A program made the position numbers and the translations under genes. Under the pieces are notes generated by a model. That model was not told the DNA's origin. It saw only the letters and a program-made list of their open reading frames with translations, and searched no databases. Positions 14,380-23,268 of a DNA stretch of 30,559 bases are shown here, one piece after another. The DNA lies in contig DBUY01000055.1 in the NCBI GenBank assembly GCA_002308435.1, positions 1-30,559 on the forward strand, read 5' to 3'. The DNA comes from Proteobacteria bacterium UBA1278 (lineage in GTDB: Bacteria > Pseudomonadota > Gammaproteobacteria > Comchoanobacterales > Comchoanobacteraceae). Positions within the stretch are counted from its first letter, which is position 1. Every line of letters begins with the position of its first letter.

Positions 14380-15216
14380 GTGGAAATTAAAGCAGTAGAT
14401 GTAAAAGCATTACGTGACGAAGTAGGCGCAGGTTTTATGGATTGCAAAAAAGCGCTTATTGAAGCTAAGGGTGATAAGCAAGAAGCCATAAGAATTCTAA
14501 AGACTAAGGGCATGGCCAAAGCGCAAAAGAAAAGTGGACGCGATGCAAGCGAGGGTGCAACCAAAACAGTGATCACCGACGACCGCCAAGCGGCTGCAAT
14601 TGTAGAAGTTAACTGTGAAACAGACTTTGTTGCGCGATCAGATGCCTTCAAGGCTTTTGTCGCCGCATTTGCAGACGGGGTGTTAAGCGAAAAAGTTGAC
14701 CACGCTGATCCGATTGATAACGTCAAGATAGGCGGAAAGCCATTAGAAGACGCACGTCACGAAGCTGTATTAAACCTAGGCGAAAACATACAAGTTCGTC
14801 GTGGTGAGTATACTACTGTTGATGGTAACGGCGGCGCAATTTACGGTTATTCACACGGTGATAAAATCAGTGTTTTGGTGACACTTGAAAAAGACAACGC
14901 GGAATTGGGTAAAGATATCGCGATGCATATTGCTGCACTGAATCCAGCAGCGATCACCGAGGATGATATTCCCAGCAGCATTCTGAATGAGGAGCGGGCA
15001 ATATACGAAGAGCAACTACAAGGAAATAACAAGCCCAAAGAGATTAACGACAAAATCATCACAGGCAAGTTGAAAAAATTCGCCAGTGGGTTATGTCTTT
15101 ATGGGCAACCCTTTGTAAAGGATCCAAAAGAAACCATCCAAGAATTATTGAAAAAAAACGACAACCATGTTAAAAAATTCATAAGATTTGCGCTCGGCGA
15201 CGAGTCAAGCCAATAA
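14380..15216 (+). CDS. tsf: Elongation factor Ts
   Basis: EF-Ts exchanges GDP for GTP on EF-Tu. The 278-residue protein has the N-terminal UBA-like domain (VKALRDEVGAGFMDCKKAL), the EF-Tu-contacting motif NCETDFVARSDAF (about residues 79-91), and the core domain with IAMHIAALNPAAI. The start is a GTG at 14380, chosen because a strong ribosome binding site (TAAGGAGT, 14366-14373) precedes it by 6 nt and the protein begins exactly at the family N-terminus. It is 47 nt from rpsB without an obvious terminator between them, as expected for the rpsB-tsf operon. Confidence 0.96.
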   Translation: MEIKAVDVKALRDEVGAGFMDCKKALIEAKGDKQEAIRILKTKGMAKAQKKSGRDASEGATKTVITDDRQAAAIVEVNCETDFVARSDAFKAFVAAFADGVLSEKVDHADPIDNVKIGGKPLEDARHEAVLNLGENIQVRRGEYTTVDGNGGAIYGYSHGDKISVLVTLEKDNAELGKDIAMHIAALNPAAITEDDIPSSILNEERAIYEEQLQGNNKPKEINDKIITGKLKKFASGLCLYGQPFVKDPKETIQELLKKNDNHVKKFIRFALGDESSQ

Positions 15217-15243
15217 ACTTAGTGGATTCAACAGGAGCTAATC

Positions 15244-15984
15244 ATGGGCAGTCCGTACAAAAGAGTCGTTATCAAAATTAGCGGTAACGCATTGTTCAAT
15301 TTCGATGGGTCCGCGAAAGAGTTAGAGACCGACGATCTGCTCACAAACCTACTCACACAGCTTAAAACAGTGCAGCAACAAGGCGTACAGGTTGCCGTCG
15401 TATTTGGTGGCGGGAATATCTGTCGCGGCAAACAGATGGCAGCATGTGGCGTTAAGCGGACGACAGCGGACAACATTGGCATGCTGGCAACTGTTATTAA
15501 CAGCCTCATCATACGCGAGCGATTGACGAAAATGGGCTGCCCCTGCGTTCTTATGACCGCGTTTCCTGTCGGTAATATGACACTACCTTTTGAGCCGTTC
15601 CAAGCTATCCGAGACCTGGAGCAGGGAAATGTCGTCATTTGCGCCGGCGGAACAGGAAACCCCTTTGTCACAACTGACACTGCTTCAAGCTTGCGCTGTA
15701 TACAAGTAGAAGCAGATGCACTCATCAAGTTAACCAAAGTAAACGGCGTTTATGATAAAGATCCAAACAAGTTTGCCGATGCAAAGTTGTTCCGCGCATT
15801 ATCCTATGACTATGTTCTTGAACACCAGCTCGCTGTCATGGATCTGAGCGCGTTTAATCAGTGTAAAATTCACAGCATGCCAATACATGTTGCTAATTAT
15901 CGCGAGGCGGATGTGATTACACGAATCGTCAATGGCGGCACAGTCGGTACTATTATATCAAGAGAGGCAATGGGCGATGCTTAA
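15244..15984 (+). CDS. pyrH: UMP kinase
   Basis: PyrH phosphorylates UMP to UDP with ATP and is allosterically controlled by GTP and UTP. The 246-residue protein has VFGGGNICRG, DNIGMLATVIN (UMP/dimer region), AGGTGNPFVTTDTA, KVNGVYDKDP and VMDLSAF, all typical of the amino-acid-kinase fold UMP kinases. One deviation: the N-terminal ATP-loop reads KISGNAL where KxSGEAL is nearly invariant. CAGGAGC (15231-15237) is the ribosome binding site. frr starts inside its last codons, so translation is coupled. Confidence 0.95.
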   Translation: MGSPYKRVVIKISGNALFNFDGSAKELETDDLLTNLLTQLKTVQQQGVQVAVVFGGGNICRGKQMAACGVKRTTADNIGMLATVINSLIIRERLTKMGCPCVLMTAFPVGNMTLPFEPFQAIRDLEQGNVVICAGGTGNPFVTTDTASSLRCIQVEADALIKLTKVNGVYDKDPNKFADAKLFRALSYDYVLEHQLAVMDLSAFNQCKIHSMPIHVANYREADVITRIVNGGTVGTIISREAMGDA

Positions 15985-16537
15985 CGAAATCTACCAAGAC
16001 GTCAATACAAAAATGACAAAGGCGCGAGACGGTTTAGAGAACGAGCTCCGAAAAATCCGCACTGGGAGAGCCCATCCGAATCTACTCGATCACGTTATGG
16101 TCGATTCCTATGGTACGAAAATGCCATTACCACAAGTTGCCTCGATCAGTGTTGAGGGTGCACGAAGTCTACTTGTTTCGCCTTGGGATAAAAGCCAAGT
16201 AGCTGCCTGTGAAAAAGCAATTCGTATGGCAGATCTTGGATTAAACCCTGCGACTCATGGAGAGAGTATTCGTGTCCCGCTACCTTTATTGACAGAAGAC
16301 CGAAGAAAAGAGCTTGTCAAAATGGCCAAAGAGGTCACTGAAAACGGAAAAATCGCAGTCAGAAATGTACGCCGCGCCTGTCTACAAGAAGTCAAAACTT
16401 TACTCAAGGATAAAGAAATCAGCGAAGACGAAGAACGCTCTGCTGAAGAAAAAGTAAATCAAACTACAGAAAAGTATATTGATCAAATTCAACAACTACT
16501 GAACAGTAAAATACAAGATTTACAAGAAGTAAAATAG
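15977..16537 (+). CDS. frr: Ribosome recycling factor
   Basis: Frr splits post-termination ribosomes together with EF-G. The chosen ATG at 15977 gives 186 residues, matching E. coli (185), and the protein starts MLNEIYQDVNTKMTKA as expected; the open frame extends 15 codons upstream into pyrH but these are not homologous. AGAGAGG (15961-15967) inside pyrH is the ribosome binding site and the start overlaps the pyrH stop by 8 nt. Family motifs are LRKIRTGRAHPNLLD, SPWDKSQV, PLPLLTEDRRKELVKMAK and the C-terminal KDKEISEDEERSAEEKV. Confidence 0.96.
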   Translation: MLNEIYQDVNTKMTKARDGLENELRKIRTGRAHPNLLDHVMVDSYGTKMPLPQVASISVEGARSLLVSPWDKSQVAACEKAIRMADLGLNPATHGESIRVPLPLLTEDRRKELVKMAKEVTENGKIAVRNVRRACLQEVKTLLKDKEISEDEERSAEEKVNQTTEKYIDQIQQLLNSKIQDLQEVK

Positions 16538-17299
16538 ATGACTGAAATAGCACATGGGGTAAAGCATCTAGCGGTCATTATGGATGGCAATGGTCGATGG
16601 GCAAAAAACCAGAGTTTGCCACGTATTGACGGGCATTTACAAGGTGCTCAGGTTGCCATGGACATTGTAGAGTCTTGTGTACAAAAAAACATAGCCGAGC
16701 TAACGCTCTACGCACTCAGCGTAGAGAATTTACAGCGTGACCCCAACGAAGTGAAGTATATCACTAACTTACTCACAAAAACCCTATTGGACAAGCAAAG
16801 AAGCCTACAAGAAAATGGTATTCGCGTACGCGTCATCGGAGATCTATCACGCTTTGACCAAAAAGTCCGAGATGTCGTTCGTGTAATTGAAGAGATGACC
16901 TCTGAAAACACGGTATTGCAGTTGAATATTGCATTTAACTACAGCGGAAGGTGGCAAATTCAACAAGCACTACAACACGCCGCTGCGCAAGCAGCCCAAC
17001 CAAATAGTAATCAAGCACTATTTGAGCATTTCGAAGCACATTTGCGCCAGGACATGAAAAGTGATCCTGACCTACTTGTCCGTACGGGCGGAGAAAAGCG
17101 TCTCAGTAATTTCTTGTTATGGCATCTCGCCTACACGGAGCTTTATTTTAGTGATGTATACTGGCCAGATTTCTCCGATCAACACCTCCAGCAAGCATTG
17201 GAAACATTTGCGTCACGAGAGCGCCGATTTGGCAAAGAAAGTGCAAAGCCAGTCATACAGTCCAATAAAAAAGCTCAGTGTGCTGGCGCTGCTCAATAG
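16538..17299 (+). CDS. uppS: Undecaprenyl diphosphate synthase (cis-prenyltransferase)
   Basis: UppS adds isopentenyl units to farnesyl diphosphate to make the C55 lipid carrier for peptidoglycan and O-antigen. The 253-residue protein shows HLAVIMDGNGRWAK with catalytic Asp16, the GH...G element, LTLYALSVEN, NYSGRWQI (usually NYGGRWDI), and DLLVRTGGEKRLSNFLLW. The ATG follows the frr stop directly (TAGATG), with a purine-rich segment at the end of frr as ribosome binding site. dxr, found between frr and uppS in E. coli, is absent here. The last 20 residues extend a little beyond the family core. Confidence 0.95.
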   Translation: MTEIAHGVKHLAVIMDGNGRWAKNQSLPRIDGHLQGAQVAMDIVESCVQKNIAELTLYALSVENLQRDPNEVKYITNLLTKTLLDKQRSLQENGIRVRVIGDLSRFDQKVRDVVRVIEEMTSENTVLQLNIAFNYSGRWQIQQALQHAAAQAAQPNSNQALFEHFEAHLRQDMKSDPDLLVRTGGEKRLSNFLLWHLAYTELYFSDVYWPDFSDQHLQQALETFASRERRFGKESAKPVIQSNKKAQCAGAAQ

Positions 17300-17310
17300 T
17301 CACGTAAAAA

Positions 17311-18114
17311 ATGAATATATCATCAACGCATCTTCGAATATATACTGCAGGTGTGCTCATTCTTATGATCAGTTGGATGGTGCAACTACCCACAGCGTAC
17401 ATCGTAGTCATTTTAATGGGCGTTGGTGGCGTTGCTGTAGCTGAGCTTGGGTCACTGTGCTATGAAAGTTGCGGGTTAGGCCAGAATCATAGATCATCGA
17501 AATTTAGAATGACATGCCTAATTAGTGCAATGGCAGCGTGCATCCTATGTGTTGTTCAACAAGACTGGACACCCCAAACACTGGCATATTTGTCTTGGAT
17601 ACTACTTTTTTGGGCCATCACTAATATTATCATGACTAACCATGTACTACAGGAAGTAAAAATATGGCGATGGATCAATAACGGCCTCATGACAATTACA
17701 GTTGCACTATCAGGGCTTGCGTTTACCAAGATGCACGCACAGTATCACACCGAGTTGCTCACTATTATCTCACTAACAGCATTGAGTGACAGCGCCGGCT
17801 ATGTATGTGGCAAGCTATTTGGCAAAATACGCGTTTTTAAAACGATCAGTCCCAGTAAAACTGAGTTTGGTACACTAGCAATGTTATTAATTCCGGCTAG
17901 TGTCACGTTTTGTTTGCCCGCGGCATTTTGTGGACGATACAGAAGCATGTTATACGCTGTGGGTGCCATCAGCCTAGTCGGGGATTTATGGATGAGTCAA
18001 CTCAAGCGGAGCGCCAGAAAAAAAGATACCGGCAGTATTTTGCCAGGGCATGGTGGCATACTCGATCGTTTAGACTCACACATTCTCGTATTGGCTACAT
18101 TAGCAATTTTCTGA
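17311..18114 (+). CDS. cdsA: Phosphatidate cytidylyltransferase
   Basis: CdsA makes CDP-diacylglycerol from phosphatidic acid and CTP, the branch point to all phospholipids, in the inner membrane. This 267-residue protein has several hydrophobic segments and the conserved C-terminal half: DSAGYVCGKLFGKI then ISPSKTEFG, and GDLWMSQLKRSARKKDTGSILPGHGGILDRLDS, which is the family signature. The N-terminal half is poorly conserved and the protein is shorter than E. coli CdsA (285). The gap to uppS is 11 nt with no good ribosome binding site. It is the last gene of the rpsB cluster before a 341-bp gap. Confidence 0.9.
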   Translation: MNISSTHLRIYTAGVLILMISWMVQLPTAYIVVILMGVGGVAVAELGSLCYESCGLGQNHRSSKFRMTCLISAMAACILCVVQQDWTPQTLAYLSWILLFWAITNIIMTNHVLQEVKIWRWINNGLMTITVALSGLAFTKMHAQYHTELLTIISLTALSDSAGYVCGKLFGKIRVFKTISPSKTEFGTLAMLLIPASVTFCLPAAFCGRYRSMLYAVGAISLVGDLWMSQLKRSARKKDTGSILPGHGGILDRLDSHILVLATLAIF

Positions 18115-18455
18115 AAATAGCCCAGAGTATTCTAGATAAAATTGAAATATTCAGCTACCAGCGTGCTGAAAGCAATGTTTAAAGCCAACTATAAACCCAT
18201 GCATCATTAAGTATATTCACCTAAGGGGGGTACTCATAAGTGTTTTCAATTGAATTCTCATCGATCTATTGAGCCATGGTTTTGAATGCGTATTCATGGA
18301 AATCAATTTGCCTGAAATATTGCTAGCCAAGAAAGGTGTATTTCGGCATTAAAAAAACACTATTTAGCGAATATTTGGTCTATATTAATAATATAATCAA
18401 TATTTTAGGTCGATGTGCACGCTGCCATCGACTGGCGGTTAAGGAAAGCAAAAAT
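18115..18455. other. Non-coding gap before the amine oxidase gene
   Basis: No convincing gene is seen in this 341-bp AT-rich stretch. It contains a perfect TATAAT (18392-18397) without a good -35, and a hairpin GTCGATG/CATCGAC (18409-18415/18426-18432) with a 10-nt loop. If transcription starts near 18404 the hairpin would sit at the very 5' end of the amine oxidase mRNA, just before its ribosome binding site (AAGGA, 18441-18445). The amine oxidase frame is open back to 18336, but the upstream 40 codons show no family similarity. Confidence 0.4.
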
Positions 18456-19730
18456 ATGGTCGATTTTGAAGTCATTATTATAGGCGCAGGTGCTGCAGGA
18501 ATTATGGCAGCAAATTTTTTACAATCGCGGGATGTATCAGTGTGTGTTTTAGAAGCAAGAGACAGAATTGGTGGACGTATCCATGATATTCATACAAAAC
18601 AAATGGGGCACTTACATCTAGGGGCATCCTGGCTACATCATAAAGGGAATAAACATATTCTAAAAGCATTGCTGGATCAATATCACGTAGCCTACCTAAA
18701 AGAAGACGCACTAGAAAGTAGCGATAAAATGGAAATCTATAGCGAGCATGGAAAATTGTCAGGTAAAGAGAAAAAGTTATTCACAGAGGTATTGATCAGA
18801 TTGCCAAAAAATATCAGAAAAATTGGGCAACAACAGCCCACATTATCTATCGCAGAAGCTGTGAGGCTGATTGGGGAAAAGCACGGATATAGTCAATCAC
18901 TCATCCAAGCGCTAATCACACGATCAAGTGAACACTGTTCGCAAAATGCGGATGTGATGCCTGCAAGAGAATTTGATGGCTGGGAACCCAATGGGCTATT
19001 TGTCAAAGATGGTTTTGGTAAATTAATCAGAAAGTTATCAAGACACCTGAATATTGAGCAGAATACGATTGTCCAGCGTATTGATCAAACCGATGAAATT
19101 ATTGTGATTGAAACCAATCAAAAACCATTTACTTGTCGATACGTGATCTCTACTTTACCAACAGGCGTGCTACAATCAGAGCAGGTTACATTTGTGCCGC
19201 CGTTACCTACAAATAAAAAAGTCGCGTTAGAACAACTAGACTCTGGCAATCATGAAAAAATATTTTTGAAGTTTCCGCATGTTTTTTGGGATAAGGACAC
19301 AGAAATATTCCAACTTGCAGCGCCTAACAATCGTGGTGCTTGTACACAGTGGCATAATGTTTTACTCAATACAGAAGCTCAAAATATTTTGTATACTAAC
19401 ATCTCAGGTCCTGATATTTCTTACGCACGTAAGAGTGATCTAGCACTACAAGATCTCTGTATGTCCAGATTGAGACAGATGTTTGGTGACCAAATACCTG
19501 ACCCCATATCCATTTATGTGACCAGGTGGTCGCTAGATCAATTTACGCTTGGTGGGCCATACGCACACCCAACGATGAAAGGAAAAATGGGAGATTTATC
19601 AACTATTGGGGAACCATTTGGACACATCCATTTTGCGGGAGTTGATACCTCTGAGAGTGAAACTGAAACCGTAGAAGCAGCGTTGCTATCGGGCATAAGA
19701 ACCGCTAATCAAATTTTGTCTAAAAGATAA
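18456..19730 (+). CDS. Flavin-containing amine oxidase family protein
   Basis: This 424-residue protein is a FAD-dependent amine oxidase of the MAO/polyamine oxidase/LSD1 superfamily. The N-terminus has the dinucleotide motif IIIGAGAAGIMAAN (7-20) with Glu33 and ARDRIGGR (34-41), followed by LGASWLHH. The C-terminal FAD segment reads HFAGVDTSESETETVEAALLSGIRTA. No cysteine sits at the covalent-flavin position, so FAD is probably non-covalent. The start at 18456 was chosen from the AAGGA ribosome binding site and alignment of the Rossmann fold. Substrate is unknown; polyamines or monoamines are possible. It stands alone between cdsA and bamA, flanked by two long gaps, where dxr and/or rseP occur in many relatives. 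Confidence 0.88.
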   Translation: MVDFEVIIIGAGAAGIMAANFLQSRDVSVCVLEARDRIGGRIHDIHTKQMGHLHLGASWLHHKGNKHILKALLDQYHVAYLKEDALESSDKMEIYSEHGKLSGKEKKLFTEVLIRLPKNIRKIGQQQPTLSIAEAVRLIGEKHGYSQSLIQALITRSSEHCSQNADVMPAREFDGWEPNGLFVKDGFGKLIRKLSRHLNIEQNTIVQRIDQTDEIIVIETNQKPFTCRYVISTLPTGVLQSEQVTFVPPLPTNKKVALEQLDSGNHEKIFLKFPHVFWDKDTEIFQLAAPNNRGACTQWHNVLLNTEAQNILYTNISGPDISYARKSDLALQDLCMSRLRQMFGDQIPDPISIYVTRWSLDQFTLGGPYAHPTMKGKMGDLSTIGEPFGHIHFAGVDTSESETETVEAALLSGIRTANQILSKR

Positions 19731-20236
19731 GCGGATTTTCTTGAGCAATCAGGTCATGAAGTAGTGCTGATCGCTAACATAATCACGAGCAGTCCAGATG
19801 TTGAAAAACAAATCACGTAAACCGGTCAAGCCTAGAAGCTACAACAATTAATCATTACAGAAGTTCGTTTTTTTCAGAGCAGTTAAGATGATGTTCCTGA
19901 TCAACTTGCATGATTTATTCATCTCACCACATAAGCTTTGGTGGCTATGAACATTGTATTCAGTAAACTTGCTGATTCAGCTATAAACGCGGCATATTAT
20001 TCAATACAGCTATGCAAAAGTTCATTACTGTAACTTTCAATAAGTCAGTATTTTCTTACTTCGTCTTCAGAGATACAGTGAGCACTGGCAAAAGCCGCAA
20101 GCGCTGACTCAAAAAGTAGATTAAAAAATATAGATTGTTAGCTGAGTGGGTACTCGTATAAGAAAATCATGAACAAGTTGTAAACCAACGTAAGTTCCGC
20201 TATCTTAGTGTCTAATCGATAAGAAGGATGATATAA
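19731..20236. other. 506-bp gap before bamA, with no clear gene
   Basis: Both strands are full of stops and no intact gene is seen. The first 29 codons after the amine oxidase stop, in the same frame (19731-19817), are open and read like protein (GHEVVLIANIITSSPDVEK), then stop at TAA 19818; this may be chance or a remnant. No rseP motif (HExxH) was found. The right end holds the probable bamA promoter. Confidence 0.45.
20135..20162 (+). promoter_or_regulatory. Predicted promoter of bamA
   Basis: TTGTTA (20135-20140), 16 bp, TATAAG (20157-20162); the -10 matches 5 of 6 bases. A second, weaker pair, TTGTAA (20178-20183), 17 bp, TATCTT (20201-20206), lies closer to the gene. No sigmaE-type GGAACTT element was found on the coding strand. 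Confidence 0.45.
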
Positions 20237-22630
20237 ATGTTTAGAAATCTACGACAACAACTCAGCACATTACTTATCATGAGTATGATGGCCATAGGGT
20301 GTCATGCCGAGGTCATTCAAAAAATTACAGTTGAGGGTAACAAGCGTGTTCCACAGAGTACAATTGTCGCTTTTTCAGAATTAAGTCCCGGCCTCGATGT
20401 GCATCAAAGTGATTTCAATAATGCCATCAAGCGTCTTTACAAAAAGCGGCTTTTCAGTCATGTCGCTATTACTATGCAGCACGGTAATGTCATTATCGAG
20501 GTGACGGAATATCCAATAATACGTAAAGTTGAAATCAAAAAAAACAAGCTCATCCCAGAAGATGGCATCAACGAGTTTCTCAAAAAAAGCCATTTAGAGT
20601 CTGGCGACGTGCTCGATCCGGCAAAACTTCATACCTTTAAGTATAGTCTCCAAAGAGAGTACCAAATAAATGGCTATCCTGAAGTGACAATTGCAGAATC
20701 AGTCAAAAAAGTAGATGAAGGCCTTGTTGACGTTGAAATCACTGTCATGAAGGGCAAACAATACCAGATTCGCAAGCTAAATATTAATGGAAATCTCGCA
20801 TTTACAAATCGTGTTCTATTCAAGCAAATGACATTGGGAAGGCCGTCGCTGTTCGCAAGAATTTTCGGTGGAAATTACTATTCAAGCGCCGCATTTGAAA
20901 GAAGTAAGGCTGAGCTAACCAATTTTTATATAGAAAATGGCTTTTTAAAATTCACAATCGAAAACGTTGCCGTGAACTACTCAGAGAATGGCCAGTTTGT
21001 CGATATCGTTGTGACAATTGATGAAGGGCCTCGCTTCATGTACAACAGCCTTGTCATCAAAGGAGATCAACAAGCAAAATCAGTGATTGTTCCTGAAGTT
21101 CAGAATATACAGCGTAGATTAGAGCAAAGTCAGAAGCTGCCATTCTCGAGAAAAGATATATTTCAAATGACCAAATCACTGACTAAAGCATTCGGGACAA
21201 TGCATTACCCCCTCAAGACAATTGACCCAATGGTCATTCCAAATGAGGCATCAGCAACCGTTGATGTGACACTTGTTGTTCAGCGCGGCACACCGATCAA
21301 GATAAGAACAATTACGTTTAGTGGCAATACACTGAGCATGGACAAAATATTACGCCGTGAGCTCGCAATCAGTGAAGGGGAAATGTTCTCTCAAGCGGCG
21401 CTGGACGAAAGTGTCAGGCGACTATCTAACTTGAGCTACATAAAAAACATAAAACCAACAATCACGCCAGTGCCAGGCAGTCCTCGAGAGGTCGATATTA
21501 CAATCGCTCTAGAAGATGCGCCTGAGGCTACTGCCAACCTAGAGATGGGATTTAACAGTACAGATTATGTTGTTTTAACAACGAGTCTCAAACATCCCAA
21601 TTTTGGCGGAACTGGTAATAATATCGATTTTCGAATAGAGAAAGCTCGAACCAGGACCACAGTATCCATTCTTGGAGATATCCCATTCGTTCTGGATAAT
21701 GGCTTGAGTCTGGGCTACCGGGCGTATTACAGCAATAAACAGAATGCGAATGATAACACGAAGGTATCAAAATATACCTGGCAGCAATCATACGCATCAG
21801 AGCGCATCGGGTTTAATCTCAGCGCCACCGCTCCAATTTCTATCTATCAGAATATTGCGATGACAGGTGAAATTAACAAAGTGAATTATTCCTATGATCC
21901 AAACGATACTTCGTTACCAGACAGCATACGTGATTCAATACAACGGTTTGGAAATAATATCTGGAACTTTGTAACTACGATGCGCTGGACACGAAACACA
22001 CTTGATCGAGCAGTTCTCCCAACCAGTGGAAATCGTGAAGAGCTATCGCTCAAATTCGGTGTGCCAATGAATGAAAGCTTTACGAGCTACGGCATCATCG
22101 ACTCCAAAATCGCCCTATTCAAGAAACTAGGCACATGGCCAATTACGCTCAACCCAACTGTACGCGTGGGTGCCGGGCAAGGGTTCAGTGGTTTTAGTAA
22201 TATTACGGGGTGTTTAACTGGGCAAATAAACGACGATAGTTGTAATACCGAGTTACCTTTTAACGAAAAGTTTTATTCTAGTCCAACATCGCCAGTACGT
22301 GGTGTCATGACCTTTGGTGAGAAGGTAAATGGTAAAGCAATTGGTGGTGACCTCATCACAACTGCATCGATGAATGTCTTCCTCAAGCCATTCAATGATG
22401 ACCAGGTTATACCAAGCTTGTTTGTAGATGGTGGCTATATCTACAATGATCAGGACTTTAATTTTAACAGCTGGGTCTATAGTACGGGGTTGCAGTTCCG
22501 AATAATGACACCCATCGCACCGGTTTTATTGGTTTTTAGCTACCCGCTCAAAATCGATGATGATAGTTCCGCATTTGGCGCCGATAAGTTTAATTATGCC
22601 CAATTTTCGATGCAGGCAAATTTATACTGA
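20237..22630 (+). CDS. bamA: Outer membrane protein assembly factor BamA
   Basis: BamA is the Omp85 core of the BAM complex, which folds beta-barrel proteins into the outer membrane. The 797-residue protein, close to the E. coli length (810), has a signal peptide cleaved near CHA|EVI (about residue 24), then five POTRA domains (about 25-420; starts visible as IQKITVEGNKRVP, IRKVEIKKN, QIRKLNINGN, MYNSLVIKGD and IRTITFSGNTLS) and a C-terminal barrel. The chain ends in NYAQFSMQANLY, a beta-signal with terminal Tyr. AGAAGGATG (20222-20230) is the ribosome binding site. skp follows about 100 bp downstream, with its own promoter. Confidence 0.96.
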   Translation: MFRNLRQQLSTLLIMSMMAIGCHAEVIQKITVEGNKRVPQSTIVAFSELSPGLDVHQSDFNNAIKRLYKKRLFSHVAITMQHGNVIIEVTEYPIIRKVEIKKNKLIPEDGINEFLKKSHLESGDVLDPAKLHTFKYSLQREYQINGYPEVTIAESVKKVDEGLVDVEITVMKGKQYQIRKLNINGNLAFTNRVLFKQMTLGRPSLFARIFGGNYYSSAAFERSKAELTNFYIENGFLKFTIENVAVNYSENGQFVDIVVTIDEGPRFMYNSLVIKGDQQAKSVIVPEVQNIQRRLEQSQKLPFSRKDIFQMTKSLTKAFGTMHYPLKTIDPMVIPNEASATVDVTLVVQRGTPIKIRTITFSGNTLSMDKILRRELAISEGEMFSQAALDESVRRLSNLSYIKNIKPTITPVPGSPREVDITIALEDAPEATANLEMGFNSTDYVVLTTSLKHPNFGGTGNNIDFRIEKARTRTTVSILGDIPFVLDNGLSLGYRAYYSNKQNANDNTKVSKYTWQQSYASERIGFNLSATAPISIYQNIAMTGEINKVNYSYDPNDTSLPDSIRDSIQRFGNNIWNFVTTMRWTRNTLDRAVLPTSGNREELSLKFGVPMNESFTSYGIIDSKIALFKKLGTWPITLNPTVRVGAGQGFSGFSNITGCLTGQINDDSCNTELPFNEKFYSSPTSPVRGVMTFGEKVNGKAIGGDLITTASMNVFLKPFNDDQVIPSLFVDGGYIYNDQDFNFNSWVYSTGLQFRIMTPIAPVLLVFSYPLKIDDDSSAFGADKFNYAQFSMQANLY

Positions 22631-22670
22631 CCAGAAAGGACCAAGTGTATGCAACGACCACCACAAACTG

Positions 22671-22699
22671 TTGAGTCTGACAGGAGTTGCTGGTATGAT
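22671..22699 (+). promoter_or_regulatory. Predicted promoter of skp
   Basis: TTGAGT (22671-22676), a 17-bp spacer and TATGAT (22694-22699), with TGG before the -10 (extended -10 element). It lies in the bamA-skp gap. The ribosome binding site AAGAGG (22722-22727) follows. Confidence 0.6.
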
Positions 22700-22734
22700 A
22701 ACACCGTTAATTAATTGAGCGAAGAGGTTTCTAC

Positions 22735-23250
22735 ATGGTATCAATAAACATCAAAAACATTCTAATTTCTACAGCACTGGCACTATCGTGCTTGACTGCA
22801 GCCGCGGCTAAGCCGACAGTAGCCTTCGTTGATATGCGTACGGTCATAGAAGGATCAAAGCATTTTGCTCAAATGCAGCAGGAGATGCAAAAGTCACTGG
22901 GGCCAAAACACCAGGAACTTCTGCTTGCTCAGAAAGAGATGGACACCGAGCAAGAGGCACTAGCTAAGCAGAAGACAGTCATGGCCACAGCCACGTACAA
23001 AAAAAAGCAAGAGGCTTTGTCAGAAAAGCAAACAAAGCTTGCAGAGCGTGAGCGCGCATTCCAAGACGAAGTCATGAAAATGCAAGATGAGTCTATGAAA
23101 AAACTTTACGCTGCTGTTAAGTCTGCTGCAAAAGAGATAGCGACTCAAAAAGGGTTTGACGTTGTTCTTCAGGGTGAACCACTTTATATTGCGAATAACG
23201 GCGATATCACAACTCAGGTGAAAACGCTTGTAGAAAAAAAGAAAATCTAG
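22735..23250 (+). CDS. skp: Periplasmic chaperone Skp (OmpH family)
   Basis: Skp is a trimeric, jellyfish-shaped periplasmic chaperone that carries unfolded outer-membrane proteins to BAM. This 171-residue protein has a signal peptide (about 1-25, ending TAAAA|KP), the head strand VAFVDMRTVIEGS, then a long charged coiled-coil arm (about 45-125, rich in Gln, Glu and Lys) and the return segment GFDVVLQGEPLYI. Length and layout match the family. It lies between bamA and lpxD, its conserved place. Confidence 0.94.
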   Translation: MVSINIKNILISTALALSCLTAAAAKPTVAFVDMRTVIEGSKHFAQMQQEMQKSLGPKHQELLLAQKEMDTEQEALAKQKTVMATATYKKKQEALSEKQTKLAERERAFQDEVMKMQDESMKKLYAAVKSAAKEIATQKGFDVVLQGEPLYIANNGDITTQVKTLVEKKKI

Positions 23251-23268
23251 TTCAAGTTATCCCTAAAC

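Noticed and set aside
15228..15737. 169-residue open frame antisense to pyrH
   Set aside because: Shadow of a conserved gene; no recognisable protein features.
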